Counted from the stretch's first letter, positions 35,282 to 44,721 are shown. The stretch: 64,000 nt of DNA from VAZQ01 sp963835165 (GCA_963835165.1 CAWIGD010000048.1:124001-188000), one strand, 5' to 3'. Numbers and translations: made by a program. Notes: generated by a model from the sequence alone, not told the origin.

Positions 35282-35821
35282 GTGAACACCACCTCTCACT
35301 ATCCCGCGGCGCCCGTGGCGCAGCAGGCTGAGACCCATACCTTGTCGGTGCTGGTCGACAACGAGCCAGGCGTGCTGGCGCGGGTCATCGGCCTGTTTTC
35401 CGGCCGTGGCTACAATATCGAGTCGCTCACGGTCTCCGAGACCGAGCACGAGAAGCATCTGTCGCGCATCACCATCGTCACGCGCGGCACGCCGATGGTG
35501 ATCGAGCAGATCAAGAACCAGCTCGATCGGCTGGTGCCGATACATCGCGTGGTCGACATGACCGTCGCCGGGCCCCACATCGAGCGCGAGCTCGCCATGG
35601 TCAAGGTGCGCGGCAAGGGCGAGCACCGCATGGAAGCCCTGCGGCTCGCTGACGCGTTTCGCGCCCGGGTGATCGACGCCTCGACCGAGAGCTTCGTGTT
35701 CGAGATCACCGGCGCGAGCGAAAAGATCGAGAGCTTCGTCGCGCTCATGTTGCCGCTCGGCCTGGTCGAGGTTTCGCGCACCGGTATCGTCGCCATCGCG
35801 CGCGGGCCGGAGGGGATGTGA
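35282..35821 (+). CDS. ilvN: Acetolactate synthase small (regulatory) subunit
   Basis: The regulatory partner of IlvB that confers valine feedback inhibition. From a GTG at 35282 (GGGGG upstream) it has 179 residues. The ACT domain is HTLSVLVDNEPGVLARVIGLFSGRGYNIESLTVSETEHEKHLSRITIV (about residues 19-66), with the Asn/Gly pair that binds valine in relatives. The C-terminal domain includes RELAMVKVRGKGEHRMEALRLADAFRARVIDAS and ends ARGPEGM. It lies between ilvB and ilvC. Confidence 0.94.
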   Translation: MNTTSHYPAAPVAQQAETHTLSVLVDNEPGVLARVIGLFSGRGYNIESLTVSETEHEKHLSRITIVTRGTPMVIEQIKNQLDRLVPIHRVVDMTVAGPHIERELAMVKVRGKGEHRMEALRLADAFRARVIDASTESFVFEITGASEKIESFVALMLPLGLVEVSRTGIVAIARGPEGM

Positions 35822-35918
35822 GCACTTTTGCGCGCCGCGGGCTTGTCCCGGCGATGCATTGAACCTAGAAGCAGCACGGCAAAACAGCGGCCAGCCCGCC
35901 GGAGTAGAGGTAAAGACC

Positions 35919-36938
35919 ATGCGCGTTTACTACGATCGCGACGCCGATATCAATCTGATCAAGGGCAAGAAGGTGGCCATCATCGGCTATGGCAGCCAGG
36001 GCCACGCTCATGCGCTCAACCTGCGCGATTCGGGCGTCAAGGACGTCGCGGTCGCGCTGCGCAAGGACTCGCAGGGCGTGAAGAAGGCCGAGGGCGAGAA
36101 GCTCAAGGTCATGGACGTGGCCGCCGCCGCCAAATGGGCGGACGTGATGATGATGCTCACTCCCGACGAACTTCAGGCGGACATCTATCGCGATCATCTC
36201 GTCGGCAACATGAAGAACGGCGCGGCGCTGATGTTTGCCCACGGCCTCAACATCCATTTCAACCTGATCGAGCCGCGTGCCGATCTCGACGTCATGATGA
36301 TCGCGCCCAAGGGGCCGGGTCACACCGTGCGCGCGGAGTACCAACGCGGCGCCGGCGTGCCGGTGTTGATGGCGGTGCACAAGGACGTGTCGGGCAATGC
36401 GCACGATCTCACGCTTTCGTACGGGGCCGCCATCGGCGGCGGACGGGCCGGCATCATCGAGACCACGTTTCGCGAAGAGTGCGAGACCGACCTGTTCGGC
36501 GAGCAATCGGTGCTCTGCGGCGGCCTGGTCGAATTGATGAAGGCCGGCTACGAGACCCTGGTGGACGCCGGCTATGCGCCCGAAATGGCCTATTTCGAGT
36601 GCGTGCACGAGGTGAAGCTGATCGTCGACCTCATCTACGAAGGCGGCATCGCCACCATGAACTACTCCGTCTCCAACACCGCCGAGTACGGCGAGTACGT
36701 CTCCGGCCCGCGCGTCGTCACCGACGAGACGCGCGCGGAGATGAAGCGCATTCTCGCCGACATCCAGTCCGGCACCTTTACCCGCAACTGGATGCTGGAG
36801 AACCGCGTCAACCAGACCTCGTTCAAGGCCATGCGCGCCAAGATGGCCGCGCATCCGATCGAAGAGATCGGCGCCAAGCTGCGCGCCATGATGCCGTGGA
36901 TCAAGCAGCGCGCCCTGGTGGACAGAAGCCGGAACTGA
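35919..36938 (+). CDS. ilvC: Ketol-acid reductoisomerase (class I)
   Basis: The second step of branched-chain synthesis, isomerising and reducing acetolactate with NADPH and Mg. The 339 residues from 35919 fit the short class I form. The nucleotide-binding loop is VAIIGYGSQGHAHALNLRDSG (24-44). GKGPGH is replaced by the usual PKGPGHTVRAEYQRGAGVP, and the metal-binding region includes ETTFREECETDLFGEQSVLCGG near residue 185 and EMAYFECVHEVKLIVDLIYEGG. A TAGAGGTAAAG stretch lies before the start. It is 97 bases after ilvN. Confidence 0.96.
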   Translation: MRVYYDRDADINLIKGKKVAIIGYGSQGHAHALNLRDSGVKDVAVALRKDSQGVKKAEGEKLKVMDVAAAAKWADVMMMLTPDELQADIYRDHLVGNMKNGAALMFAHGLNIHFNLIEPRADLDVMMIAPKGPGHTVRAEYQRGAGVPVLMAVHKDVSGNAHDLTLSYGAAIGGGRAGIIETTFREECETDLFGEQSVLCGGLVELMKAGYETLVDAGYAPEMAYFECVHEVKLIVDLIYEGGIATMNYSVSNTAEYGEYVSGPRVVTDETRAEMKRILADIQSGTFTRNWMLENRVNQTSFKAMRAKMAAHPIEEIGAKLRAMMPWIKQRALVDRSRN

Positions 36939-37013
36939 TGCACGGCTTCCTCTGGCACTGTGGTTCCGGCATGATGGCGGCAAAATGCCGGCGGGACATC
37001 AGGGGAGGAGACC

Positions 37014-37418
37014 ATGAGCAGCCGCGAGGACATCGAGCGAACCCTTCGTGACGCCTATGCCGCGCGTCAGCGCGGCGATCTCGACGCACTCGGCGGGCTG
37101 TTTGCGCCTCACGCCAGGTTCCAGATGGCCGGCTCCAGTGCGAGTCCCATTGCCGCACTGGTCGAAGGGGCGGAGCAATACCGCCCGCTGCTTGCCGGCA
37201 TGATCAAGACCTTCGAGGTGCTCGACCATAAGATCGTGTCCATGCTGATCGACGGATCGAAGGCGGCGGTGCAATGGCGCGCCAAGATGCGCTCCGCCGT
37301 CACCGGAGAGACCGTCGAGACCGATCTTTTCGATCTGATCGAGATGGAAGACGGCCGCATCAAGTCGTTTTTTGAATTCTGCGACACCGCGCTCGCCGCG
37401 CGCATGATGAAGCAGTAG
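37014..37418 (+). CDS. SnoaL/ketosteroid-isomerase-like (NTF2-fold) protein
   Basis: A 134-residue single-domain protein with the cone-shaped NTF2-like pattern: helical start EDIERTLRDAYAARQRGDLDALGGLFAPHARFQMAG, then strands KAAVQWRAKMRSAVTGETVETDLFDLIEMEDGRIKSFFEFCDT. This resembles SnoaL-like and nuclear-transport-factor-2-like proteins that include isomerases and binding proteins of unknown ligand. A strong AGGGGAGGAGACC site precedes the start. It ends 18 bases before the ABC ATPase gene and may share its transcript. Function not assignable. Confidence 0.75.
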   Translation: MSSREDIERTLRDAYAARQRGDLDALGGLFAPHARFQMAGSSASPIAALVEGAEQYRPLLAGMIKTFEVLDHKIVSMLIDGSKAAVQWRAKMRSAVTGETVETDLFDLIEMEDGRIKSFFEFCDTALAARMMKQ

Positions 37419-37436
37419 CGGCGGCGCCGCGCCGCC

Positions 37437-38237
37437 ATGCCGTCCGCCGTTGCGCTTGCCCAGGTGACGGTGAGTTTCCGCCTTGCCGACGGAGGCTCAT
37501 ATCAAGCGGTGGAGCGCGCCTCGCTCACAGTGGCCGATGGCGAGTTCGTGTCCATCGTCGGCCCGACCGGGTGCGGCAAATCGACCTTGCTCAATGTCGC
37601 CGCCGGGCTGGTCGCGCCTTCATCGGGCGCCATCGAGATCTTCGGTGCGCCGTTGACGGGGCTCAACCGCCAGGCCGGCTACCTGTTTCAGGCGGACGCG
37701 CTGTTCCCCTGGAAAACGGCGCTCGAAAACGTGGCGATCGGGCTGGAGACCGGTGGCGTCGCGCGCCCGCAAGCGCGCGAGCGCGCGCAGGCCTGGCTCG
37801 ACCGCGTCGGTCTCGCCGGTTTCGGCGCGCGCTACCCGCACATGCTCTCGGGCGGCCAGCGGAAGCGGGTCGGTCTGGTCCAGGTGCTCATCCGCGATCC
37901 CAAGATCCTGCTGATGGACGAGCCGTTTGGGCCGCTCGACGCGCAGACCCGGCAGATCATGGGCAACCTCCTGCTCGATCTGTGGAACGCCGACCGCAAG
38001 GCGGTGCTGTTCGTCACCCATGATCTCGAGGAGGCGATCGCGCTCTCCGACCGGGTGGTGATCATGTCGGCCGGGCCGGCCGCGCGCATCATCGGCGACT
38101 GGAAGGTGGCGCTGCCGCGGCCGCGCGATATCGCCGAGGTCAAGGTCGAGCGCGAGTTCCAGGATCTCCACCGCGAGATCTGGGCAACGCTCAAGGCCGA
38201 AGTGCTCAAGGGCTACGCCCAGACCGGCGGCGGGTGA
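37437..38237 (+). CDS. ABC transporter ATP-binding protein, NitT/TauT family
   Basis: A 266-residue ATPase subunit of the SsuB/TauB type that powers uptake of nitrate-, sulfonate- or pyrimidine-precursor-like ligands. Walker A is GPTGCGKST near residue 43. The family Q-loop is YLFQADALFPWKTALENVAIGLE, the signature LSGGQRKRVGLVQVLI is near 140 and Walker B is ILLMDEPFGPLDAQT. The switch His follows in FVTHDLEEAIALSDRV. The matching permease and binding-protein genes follow at 39.0 and 39.9 kb, beyond a PEBP gene. Confidence 0.9.
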   Translation: MPSAVALAQVTVSFRLADGGSYQAVERASLTVADGEFVSIVGPTGCGKSTLLNVAAGLVAPSSGAIEIFGAPLTGLNRQAGYLFQADALFPWKTALENVAIGLETGGVARPQARERAQAWLDRVGLAGFGARYPHMLSGGQRKRVGLVQVLIRDPKILLMDEPFGPLDAQTRQIMGNLLLDLWNADRKAVLFVTHDLEEAIALSDRVVIMSAGPAARIIGDWKVALPRPRDIAEVKVEREFQDLHREIWATLKAEVLKGYAQTGGG

Positions 38238-38320
38238 CACCGCCTTGTATTGTTGCCTTGATATTGCAGTGACAGGTACACTCGTCGCGATGGGCGAATG
38301 ACCCATATGGAGGAAGCATA

Positions 38321-38890
38321 ATGTCGGTAAAGCGAACACTTCTGCTGGCTGGCGGCGTGGCCTTGGCCATTGCCTGGAACGGCCAGACTGCCAATGCGCA
38401 GAACGCATTCACGATCACCTCATCGTCGTTCAAGGACGGCGAGCGATTGGCCACCAAGATGGCCGGCAACAACAAGCAGAATCCGAATTGCGTCGGCGAA
38501 AACATCTCTCCTGCGCTGTCCTGGGCGAACCCCCCGGAAGGCACCAAGAGCTACGCGTTGATGATGTTCGATCCGGAAGGCCGGCCGCCGGGCGGTGTGA
38601 GCCACTGGGTCGCCTATGGCATCCCGGTATCGGTGACTGGCTTTGCGGAAGGGGAGGTCTCCAAGCAGACCGATAAATATGTCGGCGGCAAGAGCCTGAT
38701 GGGGCTGCCGCATTATTTCGGCCCGTGCACGCCGCCCGGCGCTCCGCATCACTACACTTTCACGTTGATTGCGACCGATCTGGAGCCGACAGCGCTGCAG
38801 CCCGGCATGACGCGAGACGAACTCATCAAGGCGTTGGAAGGGCACGCCAAGGGAGCAACCGGCATCATCGGAACGTTCTCGAAGCCGTAA
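38321..38890 (+). CDS. YbhB/YbcL-type PEBP-family protein, secreted
   Basis: A phosphatidylethanolamine-binding-protein fold of the bacterial YbhB/YbcL type. The 189 residues carry a signal peptide (LLLAGGVALAIAWNGQTANAQ), so it acts in the periplasm. Family motifs are NISPALSWANPPEGTKSYALMMFDPEGRPPGGVSHWVAYGIP (about 65-107) and YFGPCTPPGAPHHYTFTLIATD near 137. The ligand is unknown. It stands between the ATPase and permease genes of an ABC transporter and is followed by a palindromic repeat, which suggests insertion into a former operon. Confidence 0.9.
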   Translation: MSVKRTLLLAGGVALAIAWNGQTANAQNAFTITSSSFKDGERLATKMAGNNKQNPNCVGENISPALSWANPPEGTKSYALMMFDPEGRPPGGVSHWVAYGIPVSVTGFAEGEVSKQTDKYVGGKSLMGLPHYFGPCTPPGAPHHYTFTLIATDLEPTALQPGMTRDELIKALEGHAKGATGIIGTFSKP

Positions 38891-38907
38891 GGTGGGGCGA
38901 CCCGGAT

Positions 38908-38992
38908 ATTCATCCGTCACCCCCGGGCTTGACCCGGGGGGCCATCATTTTCGCAAGAGGATGGATGGCCGGGTCGAGCCCGGCCATGACAC
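38908..38992. repeat. Dispersed palindromic repeat with two hairpins
   Basis: Two perfect palindromes, CCCCCGGG CTTGA CCCGGGGG (38920-38940) and ATGGCCGGG TCGAG CCCGGCCAT (38965-38987), flank a spacer. The motif resembles the very common alphaproteobacterial intergenic repeat with GGGCTTGACCCGGG and GGATGGATGGCCGGGTC. It ends about 20 bases before the permease start and could also terminate the PEBP transcript. Confidence 0.75.
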
Positions 38993-39011
38993 CTGAGAAC
39001 GGACTCCCAGC

Positions 39012-39800
39012 GTGTCCCGTCTCACCCTTTTCACGCTCCAACTTCTCGTCGCCGTCGTCGCGGTGCTGCTGTGGCAGGTGCTCACCACCGTGCCGATCGG
39101 CGGCGTCAAGCTGCTGCCGCCGTTCTTCTTCTCGACGCCGTCCGACGTCGCCGCCCGCATCGTCAAATGGTTCGTCGAGGGCACGATCTGGAAGCATCTG
39201 TGGATCACCCTGGTCGAGTCCGTACTCGCCTTCGTCATCGGCTCGGTCGCCGGCGTCCTGACCGGCTTCTGGTTCGCGCAGCAGCCGCGCGTGGCTTCGG
39301 TGTTCGATCCTTACGTGAAGATGATCAACGCGCTGCCGCGCGTGGTGTTGGCACCGATCTTCGCGCTCTGGCTGGGACTTGGCATCTGGTCGAAGGTCGC
39401 GCTCGGCGTCACCCTCGTCTTCTTCATCGTGTTCTTCAACGTGTATCAAGGCGTGAAGGAGGTGAGCCCGACCGTGCTCGCCAATGCCCGCATGCTCGGC
39501 ATGGGCGAGCGGGCGCTGATGCGTCACGTGTATTGGCCTTCGGCGCTCTCGTGGATGTTTTCGTCGCTTCATACGGCCGTCGGCTTTGCCGTCGTCGGTG
39601 CCGTGGTCGGCGAATATCTCGGCTCGGCGGCCGGGCTTGGTTACCTGATCCAGCAGGCCGAGGGCGTGTTCGACGTGGCCGGCGTGTTCGCCGGGATGTT
39701 CGTGCTTGCCGCCTTCGTGCTTGTCATCGACTACCTGGTCACGCTGGTCGAACGGCGGCTCCTGGTCTGGCGGCCGGTTGCGGCCGAAACACGCACATAG
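39012..39800 (+). CDS. ABC transporter permease, NitT/TauT family
   Basis: The membrane channel subunit, 262 residues and about six helices, starting at a GTG. The inner-membrane-component loop that docks the ATPase is EVSPTVLANARMLGMGERALMRHVYWPSALSWMFSSL (about 155-191). Another family block reads FDPYVKMINALPRVVLAPIFALWLGLGIWSKVALG. It ends about 100 bases before the binding-protein gene, and the ATPase lies 0.8 kb upstream. Together they form one importer for an unknown small anion or nitrogen compound. Confidence 0.9.
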   Translation: MSRLTLFTLQLLVAVVAVLLWQVLTTVPIGGVKLLPPFFFSTPSDVAARIVKWFVEGTIWKHLWITLVESVLAFVIGSVAGVLTGFWFAQQPRVASVFDPYVKMINALPRVVLAPIFALWLGLGIWSKVALGVTLVFFIVFFNVYQGVKEVSPTVLANARMLGMGERALMRHVYWPSALSWMFSSLHTAVGFAVVGAVVGEYLGSAAGLGYLIQQAEGVFDVAGVFAGMFVLAAFVLVIDYLVTLVERRLLVWRPVAAETRT

Positions 39801-39899
39801 GCGATGCCCGGCGCTGCGCTGGACGGCTTTTCGTCGCGCGGCCATCACCCTATAAGAAAGTCCGACAACAACAATGGCTCGCCGCCCCGGGAGGACCGC

Positions 39900-40931
39900 A
39901 TGAAATCGCTGAAAGCTGTGCTGGTGACGTTCGCGCTCGTGTCTTCACTTGCCGGTGCCGCGCATGGCCAAGCGCCCGGTCAGGCGGTCGAGAAGAAGCA
40001 GCTCACGCTCGCGGTCGGCGGCAAGACGGCGCTGTACTATCTGCCGCTGACGATCTGCGAGCGTCTCGGCTACTTCAAGGAGCAGGGACTCGACGTCACC
40101 ATCAACGATTTCCGCGGCGGCGCGCAATCGCTGCAGGCGCTAGTCGGGGGGTCGGTCGACATCGTCACCGGGGCCTATGAGCACACCATCCGCATGCAGG
40201 CCAAAGGCCAGGCCATCAGGGCGGTGATCGAGCTCGGCCGCTTCCCCGGCATCGTCGTGGGGCTGCGCAAGGAGAGGGCGGCGAGCTACAAATCGGCCGC
40301 CGACCTCAAGGGCACGAAGATCGGCGTAAGCGCGCCGGGCTCCTCCACCAACTTCTTCGTGATGTATCTGATGTCCAAGGCAGGCCTCAAGCCGTCCGAC
40401 GCGTCCTATATCGGCGTCGGTATCGGGCCCTCCGCGGTCGCCGCCATGAAGAAGGGCGAGATCGACGCCATCTCCAACCTCGATCCCATGATGACGAAGC
40501 TCGAGCAGGAGGGCGACATCAAGGTGGTTGCCGACAGTCGGACGGAGGAGGGCACCCGCGCGATTTTCGGCGGCTCGAACCCGGCGGCGGTCCTCTACGC
40601 CAGGCAGGACTTCATCGACAAGAACCCGAACACGATGCAGGCGCTCGTCAACGCCTTCTACAAGACGCTCCAGTGGCTCGAGAAGGCAACGCCCGAGCAG
40701 ATCGCGGCGACGGTGCCGGAAGAATATTTCCTCGGCGACAAGGCGCTTTACGTCGCTGCCGTCAAGGCCAACAAGCCGGTCTATTCGCTCACCGGCGTGA
40801 TCCCCGCCGCCGGCATGAAATCGGCCGCCGACATGCTGCTTGCCTTCGACGAAGAGCTCAAAGGAGCCAACATCGACCTCGCAAAGACCTTTGACGACCG
40901 CTTCGTGAAAAGGGCCGCGGCGGGGCAATGA
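39900..40931 (+). CDS. ABC transporter substrate-binding protein, NitT/TauT family
   Basis: A secreted binding protein of 343 residues from 39900 (GGGAGGACCGC upstream). The signal peptide is VLVTFALVSSLAGAAHGQ. The mature protein has KKQLTLAVGGKTALYYLPLTICERLGYFKEQGLDVTINDFRGGAQSLQALVGGSVDIVTG, the classic start of NMT1/SsuA-like proteins. The second lobe has DLKGTKIGVSAPGSSTNFF and DAISNLDPMMTKLEQEGDI. It completes the ATPase-permease set. The ligand is unknown. Confidence 0.9.
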   Translation: MKSLKAVLVTFALVSSLAGAAHGQAPGQAVEKKQLTLAVGGKTALYYLPLTICERLGYFKEQGLDVTINDFRGGAQSLQALVGGSVDIVTGAYEHTIRMQAKGQAIRAVIELGRFPGIVVGLRKERAASYKSAADLKGTKIGVSAPGSSTNFFVMYLMSKAGLKPSDASYIGVGIGPSAVAAMKKGEIDAISNLDPMMTKLEQEGDIKVVADSRTEEGTRAIFGGSNPAAVLYARQDFIDKNPNTMQALVNAFYKTLQWLEKATPEQIAATVPEEYFLGDKALYVAAVKANKPVYSLTGVIPAAGMKSAADMLLAFDEELKGANIDLAKTFDDRFVKRAAAGQ

Positions 40932-41130
40932 ATTTCGGCTCCGGGGCGGATTGGCGGACCTGAAAGCCGCCACCGCGCGCACGGTCGCCTCGCCCCTGGG
41001 TTTTCACAGGAAGCATCGATCGCGGGGTCAGCTAAGAGGCCGCCCAGGCCCTTGCCATGACGGCTTTATTACAGAAAGATGACAGCCTCCGCGCCGGGGA
41101 TGTCGCCAGGGCGCGGCCCTGGCACCCATC

Positions 41131-42831
41131 ATGCCGCCGGCCGTCATCTATCTGAAGCAGCACCTCGCGACCGCCGATCGCCGGCGTCTCGGCGCCGTCG
41201 CGATGCTTGCCGCGATGCAGCTGGCCGCCGCAGGCCTGTTGATCTGGTCCGAGGCCGACCTGGCGGCACGGACGGCTTTCGTTCTCACCTGGGGCCTGCT
41301 CAATTTCTTCTGGCTCGTCCTGCTGCGGCGGCCGATGACGGCGGCAGCGCTGTCGCTGTCGCTGATCGTCATCCTGATCGCGCTGTCGCAGTTCAAGCAC
41401 GATGTCCTCATGATGACGGCGACGTTCGTCGACGTCATGATCATCGACCTCGCCACGTTCTCCTTCCTGATGGTCATCATCCCCGGGCTCGCCTGGAAGG
41501 TGGGACTCGCGGTCGTGCTGGCGATCCCCGTGCTGCTGATGATGTGGCGGGCCGATCCGTTCCGGGTCCCGCGCGGGATGGCTGTGCTCGGCTGCCTCGG
41601 CTGCATGGGCGCGCTGACTGCGCTGTCGTTCGCCTCGCCGATGGACCGGGAAGACGAGTTCTATCCCCATCAATACGTTTCCAAGTTCGCGCGCTCGGCG
41701 TCCATTGCGACGGTCGATCTCATCGCGCACGGTGTCCTCGAGGCCGACGCCGCAGGTCCGGGCCGGCTGATCCTGGGCAATGGCGGGGGGTGCGAAGCCG
41801 GCCGCAAGCTGCCGCATATCGTCATGATCTTCGACGAATCGAGCTTCGACGCCACCATGCTGCCGGACGTCCAGGTCCCGGTGAACTATCGGGCCCGGTT
41901 CCGCTCGTCCGACCACAAGGCGCGCTCGTTCGTGGTCGAGGGCGCCGGCGGCCCGAGCTGGTACACCGAATACAACGTGCTCACCGGACTGTCCGTGCGC
42001 TCCTATGGGCGCTTCGCGGAGTCCGTCACCCGGCTGGCCACCGGACGGGTCAAGCGCGGCTTGCCCCAGGCCTTGCGCGAGTGCGGCTACAAGACCTACA
42101 GCCTCTATTCGTGGTTCGGCGGGTTTGTCGGCGCCCGCGGCTTCCACACCACTACGGGGATCGAGCATTTCCTCGACGCCAAGCAGCTGGGCAGCGGACC
42201 GGCGGATACCGATCGCTTCTACTACGACCACGCTGCCCGCATCATCGCGGAGCAGCGCGACAACGGCCCGGTTTTTGTGTTCGTCTATCTCGCCGTCAAT
42301 CACTTCCCCTGGAATTACCGTTATCGTCCGGATCTTCTGCCGGGCTGGGTAAATCCCGGAAACCCATTCGAAATCGATGAGTATCTGCGCCGGCAGGAGT
42401 TGAGCGCGCACGACTACAGCCAGTTCAAGGAGCACCTCGGCCGCGAGCTTCCGCACGAGCAGTTCCTGCTCGTGCGCTTCGGCGATCATCAGCCGCTATT
42501 CGCCAAGCGCTTCCTGGAGCCGGCGCTCGAGCGGGCCGAGGTGGCTCAGCGCATCCTGTCGCGCGATCCGCGCTATTTCACCACTTACTATGCGCTCGAA
42601 GGGCTGAACTTCCAGCCCTTCGATCTTTCGTCCGCGCTCGATACGCTCGATGCGCCCTACCTGCCCCTGGTGGTGCTGGAAGGGGCGGGTGTGCCGCTCG
42701 ATGCGACCTTCGTGGAGCAGAAGCGAATCCTCAATCGCTGCCGAGGTCTGTTCTATCTCTGCGCCGGCGGCGCTGAAGCGCGGCGTTTCAATCGGCTGCT
42801 GATCGATGCCGGCCTGATCCAGGGCTTTTGA
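41131..42831 (+). CDS. Sulfatase-like membrane hydrolase/transferase, paralog 1
   Basis: A 566-residue protein with about five N-terminal membrane helices (LNFFWLVLLRRPMTAAALSLSLIVILIAL and others, residues 20-160). A periplasmic alkaline-phosphatase-superfamily domain of the kind found in lipoteichoic-acid or phosphoethanolamine transferases follows. The domain opens HIVMIFDESSFDATMLP near residue 230, where an Asp/Glu and a Ser or Thr would bind metal and act as nucleophile. GGPSWYTEYNVLTGLSVRSYG and the metal-site segment VRFGDHQPLF near 448 follow. It is clearly homologous along its whole length to the next gene. Substrate unknown; probably an envelope polymer or lipid head group. Confidence 0.82.
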   Translation: MPPAVIYLKQHLATADRRRLGAVAMLAAMQLAAAGLLIWSEADLAARTAFVLTWGLLNFFWLVLLRRPMTAAALSLSLIVILIALSQFKHDVLMMTATFVDVMIIDLATFSFLMVIIPGLAWKVGLAVVLAIPVLLMMWRADPFRVPRGMAVLGCLGCMGALTALSFASPMDREDEFYPHQYVSKFARSASIATVDLIAHGVLEADAAGPGRLILGNGGGCEAGRKLPHIVMIFDESSFDATMLPDVQVPVNYRARFRSSDHKARSFVVEGAGGPSWYTEYNVLTGLSVRSYGRFAESVTRLATGRVKRGLPQALRECGYKTYSLYSWFGGFVGARGFHTTTGIEHFLDAKQLGSGPADTDRFYYDHAARIIAEQRDNGPVFVFVYLAVNHFPWNYRYRPDLLPGWVNPGNPFEIDEYLRRQELSAHDYSQFKEHLGRELPHEQFLLVRFGDHQPLFAKRFLEPALERAEVAQRILSRDPRYFTTYYALEGLNFQPFDLSSALDTLDAPYLPLVVLEGAGVPLDATFVEQKRILNRCRGLFYLCAGGAEARRFNRLLIDAGLIQGF

Positions 42832-43011
42832 AAGTATCGGCGCTCGTTGCAATGAACGCGCGTTAATCCGCGGCCACCACCATCGACAAAAAAGTGACAG
42901 TCATTCCGCTATCGCGTTATTTGACCTTGAAATGACAAGATTAATGCACTTTTATGACAGCGTCCGTGTGCCGGGCGTAAGGGTGGTCATTGCCGGGCAC
43001 GGGCTGCCGCC

Positions 43012-44721
43012 ATGCCGCCGTCCCTTGCATTTCTGACCAACCGTCCAGCGGCGCCGGATGCGGTGACGCCGCGCGGCACGTTGCCGATGGCGCTGATCGC
43101 GGCGCTGCACCTGGCGGCACTGTCCCTCATGTTCTGGAGCGAAGTGGGCTTCGTGCCGAAGCTCATCTTCTGCCTGACGTGGGGCGTGCTCAATTTTTTC
43201 TGGCTCGCCTTGCTGCGCCGGCCCGTCATCGCGGGAGCGCTCTCGTTGGCGATGATCGTCGTCCTGATCCTGGTGTCGCGGCTCAAATACGACATCATCT
43301 GGATGACCGCCAATTTCCTCGATCTGATGATCATCAACGTCGACACGATCAGCTTCCTGCTGGCGGTGAAGCCGGACCTCCATCGCCAGATTCTGCTTGC
43401 GCTCGCATTGATCATTCCTGCGCTGGCGCTGCTTTGGTGGATCGACAGTCTTCGGGTGCGGCCGCGAACCGCGGTCATGGGATTTCTTGCGTGCCTCACC
43501 GCGCTCATCGGCACCGGGCTGGCGGTCGAACAGGAAGACTGGGAAACGTTCACCGGCAACAGCTATGTGTCGAAATTCTCGCACTCGGGCGTCGCCGCCA
43601 CCTTCGACCTGATGACCCGCGGATACATGGATTCCGGGGCCGCCCTCACCGAGCGCCTGAAGACACTGCCGGAGGCAAGCTGCACGCCGAGCGCAAAGCC
43701 CCCGCATATCATTCTGGTGCACGACGAATCGAGCTTCGACATCCGGGTCGCGCCCGGTGTGAGGGTGCCGGCGGATTACGGCAGCCATTTTCAGTCGTCC
43801 GACGGGAGGCGGCGCCACTTGATCGCCGAGGGTGCCGGCGGGCCGAGTTGGTACACCGAGTACAACGTGCTCGCCGGCCTGTCGGCACGCTCGTTCGGGC
43901 GCTTTGCCTATTATGTGACGCAGATCGCCGCCGGCCGGGTGTCGCGCGGACTGCCCACCGCGTTGCGCCGATGCGGCTATCGCACATTTTCGATCTATCC
44001 GGCGCTCGGCGCCTTCATGAGCGCCAGGAACTTTCAGACCACGACCGGGATGCAGAAATTTCTGGACCAGGATGCGCTCGGCACCCATCGCATCGAGGCG
44101 GACCGCTTCTACTACGATGCCGCGCTGCGGATGATCGAGCGCGAGCGCGGGCAGGGGCCGATGTTCCTGTTCGTCTATCTGGCGGCGAACCATTATCCCT
44201 GGAGCTATCGCTGGCGCCCCGAATTGGCGCCGGACTGGATGAATTTGGGCAACGCGCCCGAAGTCGAGGAGTATTTGCGGCGCCAGAGTATGAGTTTCCG
44301 CGACTATGCCGGGTTGCTCGATCGCCTCAAGCGCGACTACCCCGACAAGTCGTTCCTCTTGGTGCGGTATGGCGACCACCAGCCCGAGTTCGCCTCCTTC
44401 ATCCTCGAGCCCTCGCTGGACGAAGAGGCTATCAACCGGCGCCTCATGGTCTACGACCCGCGGTATTTCACGACCTATTACGCGATTGACGCGGTCAATT
44501 TCAAACCCGCCAATCTCTCGTCCGCGCTCGATACGCTCGAGGGACCTTATCTGCCGCTGGTCATTCAGGAGGCTGCGGGGCTGCCGCTCGACCCGTCGTT
44601 TGCCGAGCAAAAGCTGATTCTCGAGCGCTGCAAGGGGCTTTTCTACGCCTGCGCCGGCGGCGCGGAAGCGCGACGCTTCAATCGGCTGCTGATCGATGCC
44701 GGCCTGATCAAGGGCCTTTGA
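43012..44721 (+). CDS. Sulfatase-like membrane hydrolase/transferase, paralog 2
   Basis: A 569-residue paralog of the preceding protein with the same plan: N-terminal membrane helices (LNFFWLALLRRPVIAGALSLAMIVVLILVS), then HIILVHDESSFDIRVAP, GGPSWYTEYNVLAGLSARSFG, VRYGDHQPEF and the shared C terminus CAGGAEARRFNRLLIDAGLIKG. The ends of the two proteins are almost identical, while the middle has drifted, so an old tandem duplication is likely. It starts 180 bases after the first gene ends. It may act on a different acceptor or at a different step. Confidence 0.82.
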   Translation: MPPSLAFLTNRPAAPDAVTPRGTLPMALIAALHLAALSLMFWSEVGFVPKLIFCLTWGVLNFFWLALLRRPVIAGALSLAMIVVLILVSRLKYDIIWMTANFLDLMIINVDTISFLLAVKPDLHRQILLALALIIPALALLWWIDSLRVRPRTAVMGFLACLTALIGTGLAVEQEDWETFTGNSYVSKFSHSGVAATFDLMTRGYMDSGAALTERLKTLPEASCTPSAKPPHIILVHDESSFDIRVAPGVRVPADYGSHFQSSDGRRRHLIAEGAGGPSWYTEYNVLAGLSARSFGRFAYYVTQIAAGRVSRGLPTALRRCGYRTFSIYPALGAFMSARNFQTTTGMQKFLDQDALGTHRIEADRFYYDAALRMIERERGQGPMFLFVYLAANHYPWSYRWRPELAPDWMNLGNAPEVEEYLRRQSMSFRDYAGLLDRLKRDYPDKSFLLVRYGDHQPEFASFILEPSLDEEAINRRLMVYDPRYFTTYYAIDAVNFKPANLSSALDTLEGPYLPLVIQEAAGLPLDPSFAEQKLILERCKGLFYACAGGAEARRFNRLLIDAGLIKGL

